From Anodontia alba (lineage: Eukaryota > Mollusca > Bivalvia > Lucinida > Lucinidae), in NCBI GenBank assembly GCA_964016985.1, contig OZ024826.1, forward strand, positions 57,473,735 through 57,537,734: DNA of 64,000 bases, given 5' to 3'. Below, one piece after another: positions 34,145-47,525 of this stretch; position 1 is the stretch's first letter, and each line of letters begins with the position of its first letter. The translations under genes were made by a program, and so were the position numbers. The notes under the pieces were generated by a model that had not been told where the DNA came from, did no database searches, and worked only from the letters and a program-made list of their open reading frames with translations.

Positions 34145-34357
34145 TAACCCTTGTCCTGCTGAACCTGGATATACACTGCCTTTGCAAACAGTGTAGATCC
34201 AGATCAGTTGGCTTCTGAAGAAGCCAACTGATCTGGATCTACACTGTTTGCCATTAAGTATGTGAATTTATAGCAACAATTCAGATCAAGTAATCTGATT
34301 GGATGAAAATTAGAAGTAGTCATGGCATCTTAATTTATTCAGCAGGACAAGGGTTAA
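34145..34357 (+). mobile_element. piggyBac-type MITE (best-preserved copy)
   Basis: TTAA, then CCCTTGTCCTGCTGAA, ending TTCAGCAGGACAAGGGTTAA. 213 bp. The central hairpin ACAGTGTAGATCCAGATCAG...TTGGCTTCTGAAGAAGCCAA is perfect. Confidence 0.92.
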
Positions 34358-34624
34358 GAACCTCATTAAATACACAGAATGGTGGTACACTTGACAAACG
34401 GTTAAAAATCTTTAAACATCTTTTGTCTCTTTTAATTGTTATCTGATCAAATTTGCATCCAAAATGACTGTTGTCAAGATCTTTCATCGCAGATAATTCT
34501 TCACCAACATTACCTTTTCCTTTTATCAACAAAATATGTTCAGTGAATGGCAATATTGTGTGTAAATTTTACCAAAGTCTTTCTTTATAAATGTTAAATG
34601 TAAACGTCTGTTTGTGCTACAAGT

Positions 34625-34862
34625 CTGGGCCCAATTGTTCAAAACTAACGATGTTGGTTAGTTAACATATCAAAATTTTGATCATTAAATATGGCATATA
34701 TGCTAATATGTTTGCTGAAAAAATGTGAATAACTTGCAAAAGCTACTCACATTTTTTCAGCAAAAATACCTGTGAATTAGATATTGTACTTACTAGAACA
34801 GATAACATTTTGACCACTTAAGAGCTTGTTAAGTAAACAATGCATTGAACAACTGAGCCCTG
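34625..34862. mobile_element. MITE, CTGGGCCC termini, copy 2
   Basis: CTGGGCCCAATTGTTCAAAA at the left and GAACAACTGAGCCC at the right, with inner hairpin GCTGAAAAAATGTGAATAAC. It is the same family as 11740-11986. Confidence 0.75.
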
Positions 34863-35575
34863 GTATATTCTTTATGTTTTGTAATGTTATGGTCTGTATA
34901 TAAAATGGACCTAGATGACACTACATAGTACTCTGGTCATATGGACCAGATCAAATGAAAAGATGTCTTCCAGCATATGTGCAGTGAGCAGATACAGATC
35001 ATCTTGCACATCTGTGTACCTTATTTACTTGAAATACTGGGGCACCTTGAATCCTTACCGTATTTCTATAATTTGTAAAAGTCTGTTCCACTACCTGTTG
35101 ATGTGTGTGCGAGTAAATTTACTGCTGAACGAGCGGCAAATGGTGTAGACCCTGATCTGGGTCTACACTGTTATACAGGCCTGTCTGTCCCAATACTTAG
35201 GGTTGTACAGTAGTTTCATCAGGACCTTTGGTGTCTGTTGATATATTTTACAGTATCCATCGATTCTGCAAGCAGACAGTGAATGTCCAGATTAGTCTGC
35301 ACAGATGCTCAGACTGATCGGGGACTTCAGTTACATTGTTGATTAAATTTACAGAGGTACCAGTTGGTATTGGCCACATTATTTTTTTTTTTTTTGAAAT
35401 GGATAGGAAAGTTACAAGATTGATGGTAACATTGTCTTGCCAGTCTTTGCTTTTTCCAGTGTTCACTACTGATGTCTACATATTGTATACTGAAGTGAAA
35501 AAGAAACGCAGGGTTAGCTTTTATGCTGAATTAGAATAAGGTTTTAAAAGGCATCTAAAATATTTTCATATTGTT

Positions 35576-35787
35576 TTAACCCTTCTCTTGCTGAACATGA
35601 CATGTCCTGTCTTAGCAAACAGTATAGATCCAGATCAGTTGGCTTCTGAAGAAGCCAACTGATCTGGATCTGCACTGTTTGTCTTAAATATGTGAATTTC
35701 TGTCAAAAACCCGGATCAAGTAATCTGATTGGCTGGAAATTAGAAGTGGGCATGGCATCTTAATCTATTCAGCATGACAAGGGTTAA
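35576..35787 (+). mobile_element. piggyBac-type MITE inside the Tc1-like element
   Basis: TTAACCCTTCTCTTGC to CATGACAAGGGTTAA, 212 bp. It is located between the Tc1 left terminus and the transposase remains, so it was inserted after the Tc1 element. Confidence 0.87.
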
Positions 35788-35929
35788 AGCAACACTTTTA
35801 AAAACTCATCAATAATTGTGGTGCATTGGAAAGCACATCTCATAACTGTAAATGAAGAAAACTGAATCTATATTTCTATATCTCTCTCACTGCTGTTACT
35901 GCTCTTATTCACATTTGCACGGAGTTCAT

Positions 35930-37040
35930 TAATGCATTGATCCTCCTCATTGAAACCTTATTCCATTCTTCTAACAATGTGTTTCTCAACTGGGTGAGAG
36001 TGGTGTGGCTATTCCAGTGCCTCGTACCCTTCTGTCCAGTTGTCCCAAAGATGCTCAGTTGGGAACAAATCTGGCCAGTCAAGTGCGATAATGTTATGGT
36101 TAGCCTGAAAATTACAACAAACTCTGGCTATATGGGACCGGGCATTATCATATTGTAAAATCAGTTAACATTGCTGCAAAAGAGGGACTGCAATGGACTG
36201 AGGACATCCATACATGCCATACCTTACACTGTGAGATAAAATCTTAGAATTTGGCCCATTGGGAAGGCAATTCCCATAAAAAATTCAAATCTCACAGAAT
36301 TTTCAGACTTTTTTACAACAGATTTTATGAAGAAATAAACGTAAATCACACTGTTGTGGTGTTCACAAGCTTCTTACATGAAAAAAAGACTTTAGACTAT
36401 ATTGGGGAAGCTCCAAAGTGATGTTTAAGAAAATCTCACAGAATTTTGTCAAATCTCCCTTAAATTTTTGCCTTATCTCACAGATTTTAGTCCATAGCTT
36501 ATGGCATGTATGGACATCATCCCTGTACCTTACTGCTGTTAAATTGCCTGATATCACAATCAACTGTGATTTTACATCATGAGAAATGCCTCCCAGACCA
36601 TAACAAAACCGCCTCAAATCTACCCCTCTGAATAACGCAAGCATTGGCCAAACATTCACCACGATGTCAGTAAACACGACATCAGCCAAAAGAGTAAAAC
36701 AAGACTTGTCAGTAAAAATGACATGTCTCCACTGCCACATCAGAAATCTTCAGGGAGCATGCGCCATCTACCAAGCCATACAGCACATGTGACATGCCTG
36801 AGTCAGGGGCGGACTGACATATACCAGACCAAATACCAGCCTCATACATGGATTCTGCACAGTTCCATGGTGAATGGGTCAAGAGATGAATAATCCTGTT
36901 ATGATGTCGAGATGTCACGCATGGATGTGGTCGGTCAGCAACGCTTCCCGTCTCCCTTAAATGCCCGACATATGATTGTAGGTAGAAAAATCTTACAAGT
37001 TGTTTAAAGTCAGAACAAAACTTTACCCTGTGTTTCTTTT
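35930..37040 (-). pseudogene. Tc1-like transposase pseudogene
   Basis: Coding remains inside the transposon. The helix-turn-helix region lies near 36900-37000, the first catalytic aspartate motif (FTDKS) near 36700, and the DNAR...H and DWP...E motifs near 36000-36150 after an inserted element. Several frameshifts and internal stops separate them. No intact product is possible. Confidence 0.85.
36209..36512. mobile_element. 304-bp element inserted in the Tc1 transposase
   Basis: Inverted termini CATACATGCCATA and TATGGCATGTATG, flanked by GACATC at 36203-36208 and 36513-36518 (6-bp duplication). It splits the transposase frame right after YRDDV. Its interior repeats ATCTCACAGAATTTT. I do not know the family. 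Confidence 0.75.
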
Positions 37041-37678
37041 TCACTTCAGTATATTACCTAATAGCAAAGATCCGAACTAGACTGCAGAGACATGAGCTAG
37101 TCTGAGGTCTCACTGTGCACATATCATCAAGTACCTTTTTCTGTGCAGGGTCTCATATTCATTTTATTTTATATATTGACTTTTTTCTTTCAAGATTATG
37201 TTCTGAATGGAAGTGGGGGTGGTCGGGTGGTGCGAAGGGGTCATGTATCTTGTGTCACCAGAGTGTCCAACTGATATTGGCTTACAGTTGGGCAAGGCCT
37301 GCTATCCTTGTAAAGGTAGAGGGGGAATGTTTTTATTCCTTCTGTTTCTTCCCTTTCAATCCTGTTCCTCTTTCTTCCCTGTTCCTCTCTTTCGTCTCTT
37401 CTACTACTGTCTCATTTCTCCCTTTCTTTGGGAGACGACACAAAATGACCCACAAGGGTTGACGTGCCATTAACCCCCAATACAATCAATTCAGGATTAT
37501 GTTATAGCTGTGAACATTCCAGATTTATATGGTGTGAGTCTTTGTGAAGCTCAGATTACCTTGTGCATCTGCACAGGTCCTGATCTTACTGCAAAGAATG
37601 CACACACTGGTCTTAGTCTTTGCTGAGTGCACATTATAAGGTACAGTTTCTTGTGTGGCTCTTTTTTTCTTCTTCTTT

Positions 37679-37910
37679 TTAACCCATTGTATATTGAATA
37701 GACTCTCCCAGATAGACTATATATTGGAAGAGCCCAATTTCAATTTTAGGTATGTCCAGCTATGAGATTAACATATTCCTAGAGGAAAATGGCTAAACTA
37801 TTTGCAAACCGTGGAGACCCTGATCAGACGCCCCATTCTGCAGCGTCTGATCTGGGTCTGCACTGTTTGCCAATTACCCTTTTATGGGTCTCCTGACAAC
37901 AATGGGTTAA
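37679..37910. mobile_element. TTAA-flanked MITE (TTAACYCATT family)
   Basis: TTAACCCATTGTATATTG at the left and CAATGGGTTAA at the right, 232 bp, with the GTCTGCACTGTTTGCC hairpin. It is a sister of 29343-29572. Confidence 0.85.
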
Positions 37911-39114
37911 AGGTAGATAGTCCAGGAATTTTTATCAAAAGAATTATTTCCAAAATTGATATTTTTTTTTATTTTTCCTAGAAAATAGGCTTTTGACATT
38001 GCATGCAAATTGTCACATACTTGTATCCACTTTGTAACTTTAAAACCATTTCAGGAAGTTTCATGAAACTTTATAGAAATGTTAAGCATCATGAGGCGCC
38101 ATGCAGAACACTCAGACTATTACTGTCATTCTTGTGCATTAATAACTCTGACGAACTGTACAAAGCTGAGTACTCTTAAAGGGGGTGACAGATTCTTTTT
38201 TCATGTAGAAAACAAATTCTAGTTTATATAGCGGTTAATTCACCCTGAGTTTACAAGGGAAATATTTCCTGTATTTTAAAGTCAAGATGTCTTAACATAT
38301 ATTGCATAGCATAAAAAAGATATTTTTTTCTTCAGTTTCTGTTTTATACCCTTTTAACCTTTTCAAATGAGATTAATAAGCTTTGCAAGGTTAGATGATC
38401 TACATACCTAGCTCCAGACTCCAGATTAGAGGGATTATCCACATGATATTTTTCTTATTTATTACAAAAACATGCCTATTCATATATATTGAGAATTATA
38501 CCACAAAAAAATGGAAATTTTCAGATGAAAAATTCTGGTTATTTTCATATTTCTGTTCAGAATATAGATTGTGGGTACTTGTTAGAACCCCCTCGGCGAG
38601 GCAGTTCTAACAAGTACCAACAATCTATGTTTTTGAGCAGAAATAAGAAAATTAATGTATACCCCTGTAAGCCTCAGATTTACTCATAAAAGTGGGGTTT
38701 AAGGGGGTAAAAACTATATAGGTGTGTTTTCGTGATGTTCTCCACAAAAATAATATCTTGATATCTTGTGGATACTCTGACATTAGAAGCAACTCTGCAA
38801 GCACATTTGTTTTAATGGAGAGATAAAAAAATATACTAGTCTGTTTTTTTTGTTTTTTGTTTTTTTTTTTTTTTGCTTTTTTTTTTGTGTTTTTTTTTTT
38901 AAAAAGTGCCTTATATGGAGCTATGCAACATGGGTTTATTTTAGCATTGGAAATCCTTATATTATTTGTCAAAAAAAAAATAATAAAGTTAGAATATGAC
39001 CAAAAAAACTGATTAAGGATGGCTTGTTACTTGCGAGCACCTTTGTTCCCATTATTGAAAGTAAATTTTCAAACCTCGACTACCTACTTTTAAAATATTA
39101 TTGACACTTAACTG

Positions 39115-39427
39115 AGTGTGTGTGCCAGCCTAAGTGGCGCAGTTGGATGTGCGTCCGACTGGAGACCAGGAGGTCCCAGGTTCGACCCCCGCCGAGGTCG
39201 GCAACATTCTTTCGTGGAGATTGATCATGAAATATTTTCTACGATCACTCTCTCCCTTCGGCTGATTCAAGAAAGGCAGTTGTCAGTTTCTGGCAAAAGA
39301 ATGTGCACAATACTGGTTAACCGCTTAGAGGGCTAAGCCTGCCCGGTAAAGGTGTGGTTAGGTAAACTGACTGCGCTCAACATGACCCCATTGGGTTGAC
39401 TGGGCCGTAAAACCTCAACACAAAAAA
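39115..39427 (+). mobile_element. full-length tRNA-derived SINE
   Basis: Close to the copy at 5932 over its full length. It is flanked by ACACTTAACTG at 39104-39114 and 39428-39438. Confidence 0.92.
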
Positions 39428-39779
39428 ACACTTAACTGTGATCTCAGATATGTTTGTGCTCTATATAAACTTGTGCTTCTTTTTTGTATACTTTTTTAAA
39501 TTTAGTAATTCCAGTGTGCTAACATCTTTTTTTATCATTATCATAATTTTTGCTACTTTGTTTAATATAGAATTTAGTTAAGTTTGTAAGTTTCTTGTAC
39601 TTTGATATGTTAAGTGTTTAATATCATTAACAGTTTTATTTTTGCTGAGTTTTGATTTAAATGTATTAAATTATTTTTGTTATACATTGTACATTGCTCA
39701 ATCAGTAACCGTCCAGTTATGATAACCGTCCACTTTTGTAGATTTATTCTTGTTTTCTGTTAGAAAAATGTGATAACTT

Positions 39780-39993
39780 TAAGCCTTAAAGTGCTAAGCA
39801 GCATTGTAGTGGACAATATTCTAATTTTTTTTTGTACTTTATTTTTTGAGAAAATAAGACTTGGCATTTCATGTGAATCATCTGCTAGGCAGATGATTCA
39901 CATTAAATGTCAAGCCTTATTTTCTCTGAAAAATACACACAAAAGAAATCAAAATATAGTCTACTGCAGTTGCGATTAGCAGTTTAAGGGTTA
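39780..39993. mobile_element. MITE of the CCTTAAAGTGCT family
   Basis: Terminal CTTTAAGCCTTAAAGTGCTA against AGCAGTTTAAGGGTTA, with hairpin 39844-39931 (ATTTCATGTGAATCATCTGC and complement). Relatives lie near 46090, 48520, 50118, 55740, 59962 and 60225. Confidence 0.8.
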
Positions 39994-40559
39994 TCATTGA
40001 TACTGTAATGGATTTTTTCTCTATGTTATCATGTTATATATTCAATATAAATATATATCAATTTGACAAAAATATGGCAGATACAGACAGTAAATACCCA
40101 GTTCAGCCTGCCCATCTGGACAGTTTAATCGGGGCCTAAGCTCTCTGCTTACAGAATTATCGGATGCTATAAAATTATATCAATAAAGAGCAGATGTCCA
40201 AATTAGACTATAGAGATCCACAGGTTGATCAGGGCCTTCAGCTGTCTGTGTATACCTTAAGATCTGTTTTGTCACGCCTGGATTAGTATGTGCGACATAG
40301 GTGTGCAAGTTTCCATCCGTTTGTTCGTTCATCCATTTGTTCGTTCCTCCAGTTACTTACGTTCACCCCAGCGTTCACCCTATATGATGTCTACAAACTG
40401 TAAAACTTTACAGTTTCACGTCGCTACTGGTTTTATGTAACTGAGCTAAACAAGGATGACAACTCTCACTCCTGCTGCTTGTTTTCACATTTTAGTATGC
40501 ATGTGGGACATAAACTTCAACAAAGTTCTTTATATTTCATTGTATGGCTCAAATGTGTT

Positions 40560-41080
40560 ACAGGCTCGAGCTGAAGGCTCAGGATGAAGTATCGTCATCT
40601 GATTTTGTCCTTGTCCAACTCTTTAAATGACCCCCACTGAAGCTGCTGGGCCAATTTTTATAGAACCTCATATAGAGTGTCCTTCAGTTGGGGAATTGAA
40701 AATTTGTTCAAATGATCACACTTCGTCAACCAAGAAAGCTGCCATATGGTAACAACATTAAAAATCTCCTCCAGAATCAAAGAAGCTTTGAGGCTGAATC
40801 ATGGTATATAACTGTGGGGAAATGAGATCTGTCAAAATTAATTCAAATGATGATCCAAGGTTGACCTTTGGTCTTTTTACAGCGAATTTGCGTCCCTATA
40901 CATTTATACAGCACAAATGTTGACAAACCTCCTAAGTTTGTTCAAATGATGATGTTAGATTGACCTTTGACATTTATGTGCCAAGGTCAGATTTGCTTCC
41001 CCATACATTTGTATGGAAAAAAATGCTGAAAAATAGTTTTCACAAAATGTGTTTAAAGACTAATGGTTGAACCCTATCAT
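40560..41080 (+). repeat. dispersed repeat, copy 2
   Basis: Ordered similarity to 21960-22480 (GTTGACCTTTGG, AGGTCAGATTTGCTTCC, TATATGATCA). An internal block (TTGACCTTTG) is repeated. Class unknown. Confidence 0.5.
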
Positions 41081-42366
41081 ATATGATCAAATTAGCAAAA
41101 CCTTCAGTTGCAATAAAAACTGCATTACCTCATGCCAAATAGTGTAGGCCCAATATAGATGCCACATCTGCTCTGGGTCTACATTGTTTGCCAAGCTCCC
41201 ATTTTGGGGTAGAAAAACTTAGGGTATGTTTGAAAAAGGGGTTTATGAGCCCTAATAATTTAGAGTGATTAGGGAGTGTACTTTTGAGGAGGAAATTGCA
41301 GCTATATATAACATATTGTGTTCCATGACAAATCACTCTCCTGTGGTAATATTTGACCATGACAAATAAGCAGACCTTATTTTTATACCTCGGGAGTGGG
41401 TATATAGTAATCACATTGGTCTGTGGGTTGGTCAGTCTGTCTTACTGTCCAAATTTGGATGTGAACAACTTCTACAGTTGTTAGATTTTCATGAAGCTTC
41501 ACAGAATTGACCAACATGATGAGTAGAACTGTGTGATAGGAAAATTTATTATGAATGGGTTTTCTGCCTTTTGCACTTATGTCTGTCTGCTTGAGTTTGT
41601 GATGCAAACCACTTCAACAATATTAGTTACATTTTCATAAAACTTCACAGATATGATCAGCATGAGTAGCAGTGTGTGGCATTAAAAGTTTTCCATTGAA
41701 TGATTATATGTCCTTAGGTAGTCAATGGATGTGTTCAGATTTTAGGGCAAGTTAAATCTTTGCATGCTGGGTAATTTGCATGCTTTTTTGTGGTCTGTGG
41801 ATTTTTTTTGAAATTAACTTTTTCAAAAAAAAATCTTTCAAGAATACCATCAGAGTGTCAAACAGTTTGGATCCAGATCAGACCCGACATTTTGTCGGGC
41901 CTGATCTGGGTCCAAGCTGTTTGGATTGGTTATCAGCAGATGACAAAAGTCGCCACTAGCGGGGGAAAGAGTTAAGTAAGGAGAAAAATACTAGCATTTA
42001 GGATACCATATTTACCCTAAGTATTTGGACAGTTTAACTCCTTACCATACTTACCCTAAAAATTAAACAGGTCGATTTTATGACATATTGATATGTCTAA
42101 AAACTGCTGATTGAGTGTAGGCCCTGATCAGAAGCCACTTCTGCAAACAGTGTAGACTGATCAGATGCTGCATTCTGCAGCATCTGATCTGGGTCTACAC
42201 TGTTTACCTGAGTTTGTCTGTCTAAATACTTAAGGTAACTATAGTAATTATGGTATGTAACAGGGTAACAGCGAGCTTACTAAATTCCAAATGCAAATAC
42301 AGGAGGATCAGACTGGCTGCTCTTCTTGAAGTCTGTTCATCTTCATGAAGTCTTTGTTCAATTATT

Positions 42367-42368
42367 CC

Positions 42369-42414
<46 letters not shown>
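42367..42414. repeat. C run joined to CA microsatellite
   Basis: About 19 C followed by about 14 CA units. Similar C-run/CA junctions occur at 27236 and 8575. They are likely variable and error-prone in sequencing. Confidence 0.95.
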
Positions 42415-42419
<5 letters not shown>

Positions 42420-43633
42420 CAGCAGTGGGGCATATAGCATTTCGCCGAGATGTTACGTCCGTACGTGCATGTCATATTTGTAACCAGAGTCTAACAAATG
42501 TTTAAGTTTACATTCAAATTTACATTGACATTTATGTCCACGTTTGTCTCAGAGATCATAATTGGGATCCTTTTATGCTAGGAAGTTGAAATTTGGTATG
42601 CTACCTAAACCTTCATCTCTGTGCTAGAGTTTACCCTGGGGTGGGGCCAGGAGTCAAAATGTATTTGGAAAATAGTTGTTGATATTTATGCATCCAGATG
42701 TTGTTGTCATATGGGCAAAGACCAAGGGTGTGTGTGTGGGGAGGGGGACATTTGTGTAGTTTGTACACATATCTAGTTAGAGTAGAAGATTACTGTGCTT
42801 TCAACATTTTTATGTCACCAACTTGGAAGAAGTTGGGAGGACATATTGCATTGGGCTTATCTGTCCATCCATACAAATCTTGTAAGCAAAATATCTAAGG
42901 AACCACTTGAGTTAGGCTCATAAAATTTTGCAAGCAGTTTGAAAAAAATCTTGTCAGCAAAATATCTCAAGAACCCCTAGAGATGTAGGCAATCAGGGAT
43001 CATTAACCTGATTGACTTCTGGTGAAATCTTTTTAATATTTGTCCAAATTCAGACTTGAGCATTTTAGCACTTTTCAACATGCCTCTTTCCAACTTTAGC
43101 ATTTTGTATGGACAAGCATTTAGTTGGGGGACATAGTGTTTTACAAACACATTTCTAGCTTGCTTGGCCTTTTATTCTGAATGAAAAAAATATATATGTG
43201 ATTGATAATATCTTATCAGAAACCTTTTGTCTTTTTGTCTTTTTGAAGTTTGTACTCAAATATTACCCCAAAATTAAATTTGCAACCAAAAATTAGTAAT
43301 TTCTATACTAAATTGTCTTTTTAGGGAATTTATTTATGAAGTATTCTTGGTTTTCTCTCCTGATATTCAATCATAGATATCCCACAAGCATATTGTGAAA
43401 ATTTCAGAAAATTTGAACAAGTGGAACTTGTTCAAAACAAAACCTGCATTTCAGTTGACCTATCCTATCATTTTCTTGAATAATTGGGAGCCTTATTTAC
43501 TATAGGAAATATTATTTTTTTAGAAACCATTGACTAAAATAAAATTGTTTATGCTTAGGTAGTTATGACAAAAGGTTTTGTATTGAATCAGGATTAAAGT
43601 TCGCTATAAATTTACTTCCGGGTTAAGCGTCAG

Positions 43634-43701
43634 GTGAAAAACAACTGTCACAAAGATTTCAGAAGCAGTGAAAAACAACTGTCACAAAGATTTCAGAAGC
43701 A
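43634..43701 (+). repeat. 34-bp tandem duplication
   Basis: The unit beginning GTGAAAAACAACTGTCACAA is present twice with no differences. Confidence 0.9.
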
Positions 43702-45071
43702 GTTTAAATGAAAATGAAAAGCTTTCACCAGACTGCATACACGAGCAAGTTGGTCTGGTCCTTTGCTATTCCATAGCTGTAGATAAGACACTTTTTCTTG
43801 CTTTTTTTTTTTTTTTAAATTCATATAAAAAGTACTGATAGTTATTTTATTTCTCCACAAAAATGTTAAATATCTAGAGCTATGGAAAGTTTAAGGTTTT
43901 GCAGAGATGCTTTGGTTATAGTTTTTATAACAATAGCTATTATATTAAAATCACAAAGACATTTGTTAGGGTTTGTTTTTATTTTATTTTATCTCCTATA
44001 TAAATGTGATAACAAAATTAATGAAATGAAAGTAAATGTATTTGGCCAGAGGAAACTGATTTTGGACTTCAACAAGCTGGGTTTGCAGAATTCAGATCAT
44101 GTATTGTTGGTACTGAAAGCACCTTATGTACCACAAGCATACAGATACTTTAGCCCATATGAGCTATTTAAGTGGGATGTATACACTTTCAAGGGAAGCA
44201 ACTCTTGTCTAAATTGATTTTGTTCCCTCTGAAAAGGGATCTATTCTAAAATGAAAGAATTTGCTCCCACAGGGAGCAAATTCTTTCCTTTTAGAGTAGA
44301 TCTATTTTCATAGGGAACAAGCTTTTTTCCTTTTAAAGTAGATTCCATTTCAGACAGGAACTGATATGCAGGAGGGCAAACAGCAAATCACAAAAGTTGT
44401 CTCCCTTGTACAAAATGGCAGAAAATTTACAAAGTGTATCTAATCCCTGGAACACAGCTCTAGGCAAGGTACTTTATGCAGCCAAAAAGTATTCATATTT
44501 TTCTTATTTGTCCATGAAAATATATATGGCTAAGGCACTTCTAATGAGCACCCAAAATGTTTTCATAGAGAAGCAAGAACAAATTTAAACCGGGTTACTC
44601 CTGTCTAAAGCTATGTACAGCATAACATGGAGATTCTGACTAAACTGCACATGCACTACTATCTCATGTATTTATTTTGCACATGAATTATATGTCTACT
44701 GTGCAGACTCTTCATGTACACAATAAATAGTAGACTTTGTTTGGCTGCAAAGATACACAATTCTGCTTATGTATGTCACAGGTTAAGGTGCTTTAGTGTT
44801 TTAGACCTGCACCAGGAAATGATACCAGCTAGCAAACTACATGTATGGATTTAATTTAGCATTTCAAGCTAGGCATTAAAAGACGCAAGTTGACTGGTGT
44901 CTTCAGCATAGTTATACGACAGACAACATCTCGAAATTATTTTTTGTTGGTTTTTTGGGTTTTTTTTTTTCTTAATGGCTGCAAAAGCATGTGAATTACC
45001 TCAAGTTTCATTTTGACTTTAACTGAAGGCCCTTAGCCAAAATGTGTTGGAGACGAGTAAACTATTTTTAT

Positions 45072-45211
45072 GCCCCTGCCATTCGAAGAATGGTGGAAAG
45101 GGCATATAATGTTAACCCTGTTCATCCGTCCGTTCTTCTGCGTCCGGGTTTAGCAATTTGTGTTTAAGTTTTTCAGGCGGGGGCATCCGTGTCCTTTGAA
45201 CGCATTTCTAG
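45072..45211 (+). repeat. dispersed repeat starting TATGCCCCTGCC
   Basis: TATGCCCCTGCCATTCGAAG, then CATCCGTCCGTTC, then GGGGGCATCCGTGTCCTTTG. I recall this as a common dispersed repeat of bivalve genomes. Its class is not evident from this copy. Confidence 0.5.
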
Positions 45212-45612
45212 TTGTTTTTTTTTAATTTTGAATAATTTCATCCCAAAACAGAAAGCTAATCTCATCAAAAAGTCCTTTTTTTTTTTAATTTGCAGATATT
45301 TCTTGTCATCCTTGAGGCACTGCCTCTATGTGACTCAGTTGCCTAGTTGCGTTAAAAGTCTGACTGATTGACTGTCATCTTTGATGCTAAATCAATCCAT
45401 AGTGGTGGTACATGTACATGACTAGCACAAACATAGACAATCCAGAATCAGTCTGGTCAGGGTGAAGTTAAATGTGACATTCAAACTCATTTTCCTTGTG
45501 GCAAAGTATTACATCAAGAAATATGAAGTTATCAATATATATTATGTGATAAAACTGAAACAGCTATTGTCATGATTCAGAATACATATCTTTTCACAAA
45601 AAACTATTAGTA

Positions 45613-45815
45613 TCCAGAGGAATTGTTAAAGCGGAGTATTTGATGATAACTCTGGGATAATTTTCTCTACTTCTCCATAAAAACATAGGTAGTAGGTACT
45701 CATTAGAAGCACCTTGGTGCTTCTAATGAGTACCACAACATATGTTTTTTATGAAGAAGTAAGAATCATTATCCCAGATAGAATTATCTTCAGACATTCC
45801 TCCTTAAAAAGTCCC
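45613..45815. repeat. about 200-bp hairpin element
   Basis: Long inverted repeat, CCAGAGGAATTGTTAAAG...AGAAGCACCTTGGTGCTTCT...CTTAA. It is the same family as 63057-63257, with more mismatches. Confidence 0.8.
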
Positions 45816-47275
45816 CTGATATCACAGTCAAAGAAAACAAACATGTACTGCAATATACATTACATTTTCATGCAGTTAATAATAGTCTTATACTCAATAT
45901 TCATCAAAAACAACTGAGCTGCACCATTCATAAAGGTGTCTTTGGGTATATGAAGAGAGCAAAGGCCCAGATCAACATGTACATCTACATAAATGACCAG
46001 ACTCGTCACTGTCCACATAACCCTTAAAATTGCTAATCACATCTTCAGTAGACGACACTGAATTTTTTTTTTACATGTCAGAGAAAATAATACAATATTT
46101 CATGTGGACTGTCTGCTTGGCAGACAATTCATCACAAAAACATACCTATATTTGACCCCCTTAAACCGCACTTTTATATAGTAAAACTGGGGTTTACAGG
46201 GGTATACATTGTTTTTCTTATTTCTGTTCAAAAATATATATTGTGGGTACTTGGTAGAACCGCCTCACCGAGGTGGTTCTAACAATTACCCACAACCTTT
46301 GTTTTGAGCAGAAATGTGAAAAATATCACTTTTTTATCTGAAAATTTTCAGTTTTTGGAGATGAAATTTTCTATATATTTGAATAGGCAATTTGTTGTGT
46401 CACATGAAAAGTCTTATTTTCTCTGAAAAATAACACAATCAATTTTAGAATGTTGTCTGCTACAAATTTGCTTAATGCTTTAAGCATTAAAGAAATACTA
46501 GACACTTTAGAATATGTCAAAGTCTAGCAAAGGCCCTGATCAGATGCAGCTTGACTGACTGGTCTGGGTCTTTATTGACTACATATGTCTCAAAGACAAA
46601 ATTTCACTTGGTGCGGATCAGTTAATAATAAAGTCACATAAAAAGACTTTACCATTCAAATATTATAAACACAGGCATTTTAATGCTTAGTGTACTGAGT
46701 AAATATTTCAGCATACATTTTGCTTGACATTTCATATGAATAGCCACATGACACTTATGCTTTGTGTATTTATGACAAAGAAAACCCTGTACCTACACAG
46801 TCTAAGAAGTTGTATCCAAACAATATTGTATAGATTATATAGAAAAATCATCATTAATGGTCGTTTATCTACATAATCCATACTTTTGTTTGGATACAAT
46901 AGGTAAGTAGAAAAATGAACATAATGGTCATTTTTTCCATATAAACTATACATTTTTGTTTCAATATACCAGTTATTTAGTTTTTGCTTTGGATCCCAGC
47001 TATAGTGTTGTACATAGAGCCAACAAAACGAAATAAACCTTTGTGTATTTTTAGTCAGTTCATATTATGTTCAACATGAGGAAATGAGTCTTTATACTAT
47101 ATGCAGGCAACAAAAGCCCAGATCAGCCTGCATTGCTAGCTTACAGGAACAATGGACGCTACTGAATATATGGACAAAAAGAGAAAGCCTTGATGAGGCT
47201 ATGGGGTTGATCTTGGGCATCCAGTGTTTTCATGTAGCATAACGGCTCTTTTCATCATGTTATTGTTACCAATAA

Positions 47276-47525
47276 CCTGGCCTTGAAGTTATACAACTTT
47301 TTTCATGCTCAGTTCAGCTAATAATGAAATTTTCTTTGCTAATAATTATGAAAATGCAACAATAGATGGCATTTTCATATTTATTAGCAGAGAAATTTTC
47401 ATGCTCAGCTATGTTTAATAGCAAGAAAGAATTTGCAATTTTTAGTAATTTGAGGTTTATTAGCAGGACAAATTTCATGCTCTGCTGAGTTGAGCATGAA
47501 AACGTTTTATAACCTCAGGGCCAAG
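47276..47525. mobile_element. MITE of the CCTTGAAGTTATACAACTTT family
   Basis: Third copy of the family at 10518 and 20807. The same inner hairpin (TGGCATTTTCATATTTATTA) and the terminal TTATAACCTCAGGGCCA are present. Confidence 0.8.

Larger units (their letters stand above)
35490..37049 (-). mobile_element. decayed Tc1-like DNA transposon with two nested MITEs
   Basis: TA at both sides and inverted termini of about 24 bp (CTGAAGTGAAAAAGAAAC...) at 35490 and 37049. The - strand encodes remains of a Tc1/mariner transposase: ETGSVADRPHPCVTSRHHNR (DNA-binding end), FTDKSCFTLLAD and GGISHDVKSQLIVISGNLTA (catalytic core), YRDDV, then after an insertion DNARSHIARVC and IIALDWP...PTEHLWD. Stops and gaps show it is dead. 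Removing the inserts at 35576-35787 and 36209-36512 leaves about 1.04 kb. Confidence 0.9.

Noticed and set aside
36709..37044. Intact transposase gene
   Set aside because: The frame breaks, lacks the full catalytic core in one reading and is interrupted by inserts, so it is a pseudogene.
43882..44217. 111-codon open frame with hydrophobic start
   Set aside because: Its C-terminal part is the end of a MITE and its start has no splice or homology support. AT-rich chance frame.
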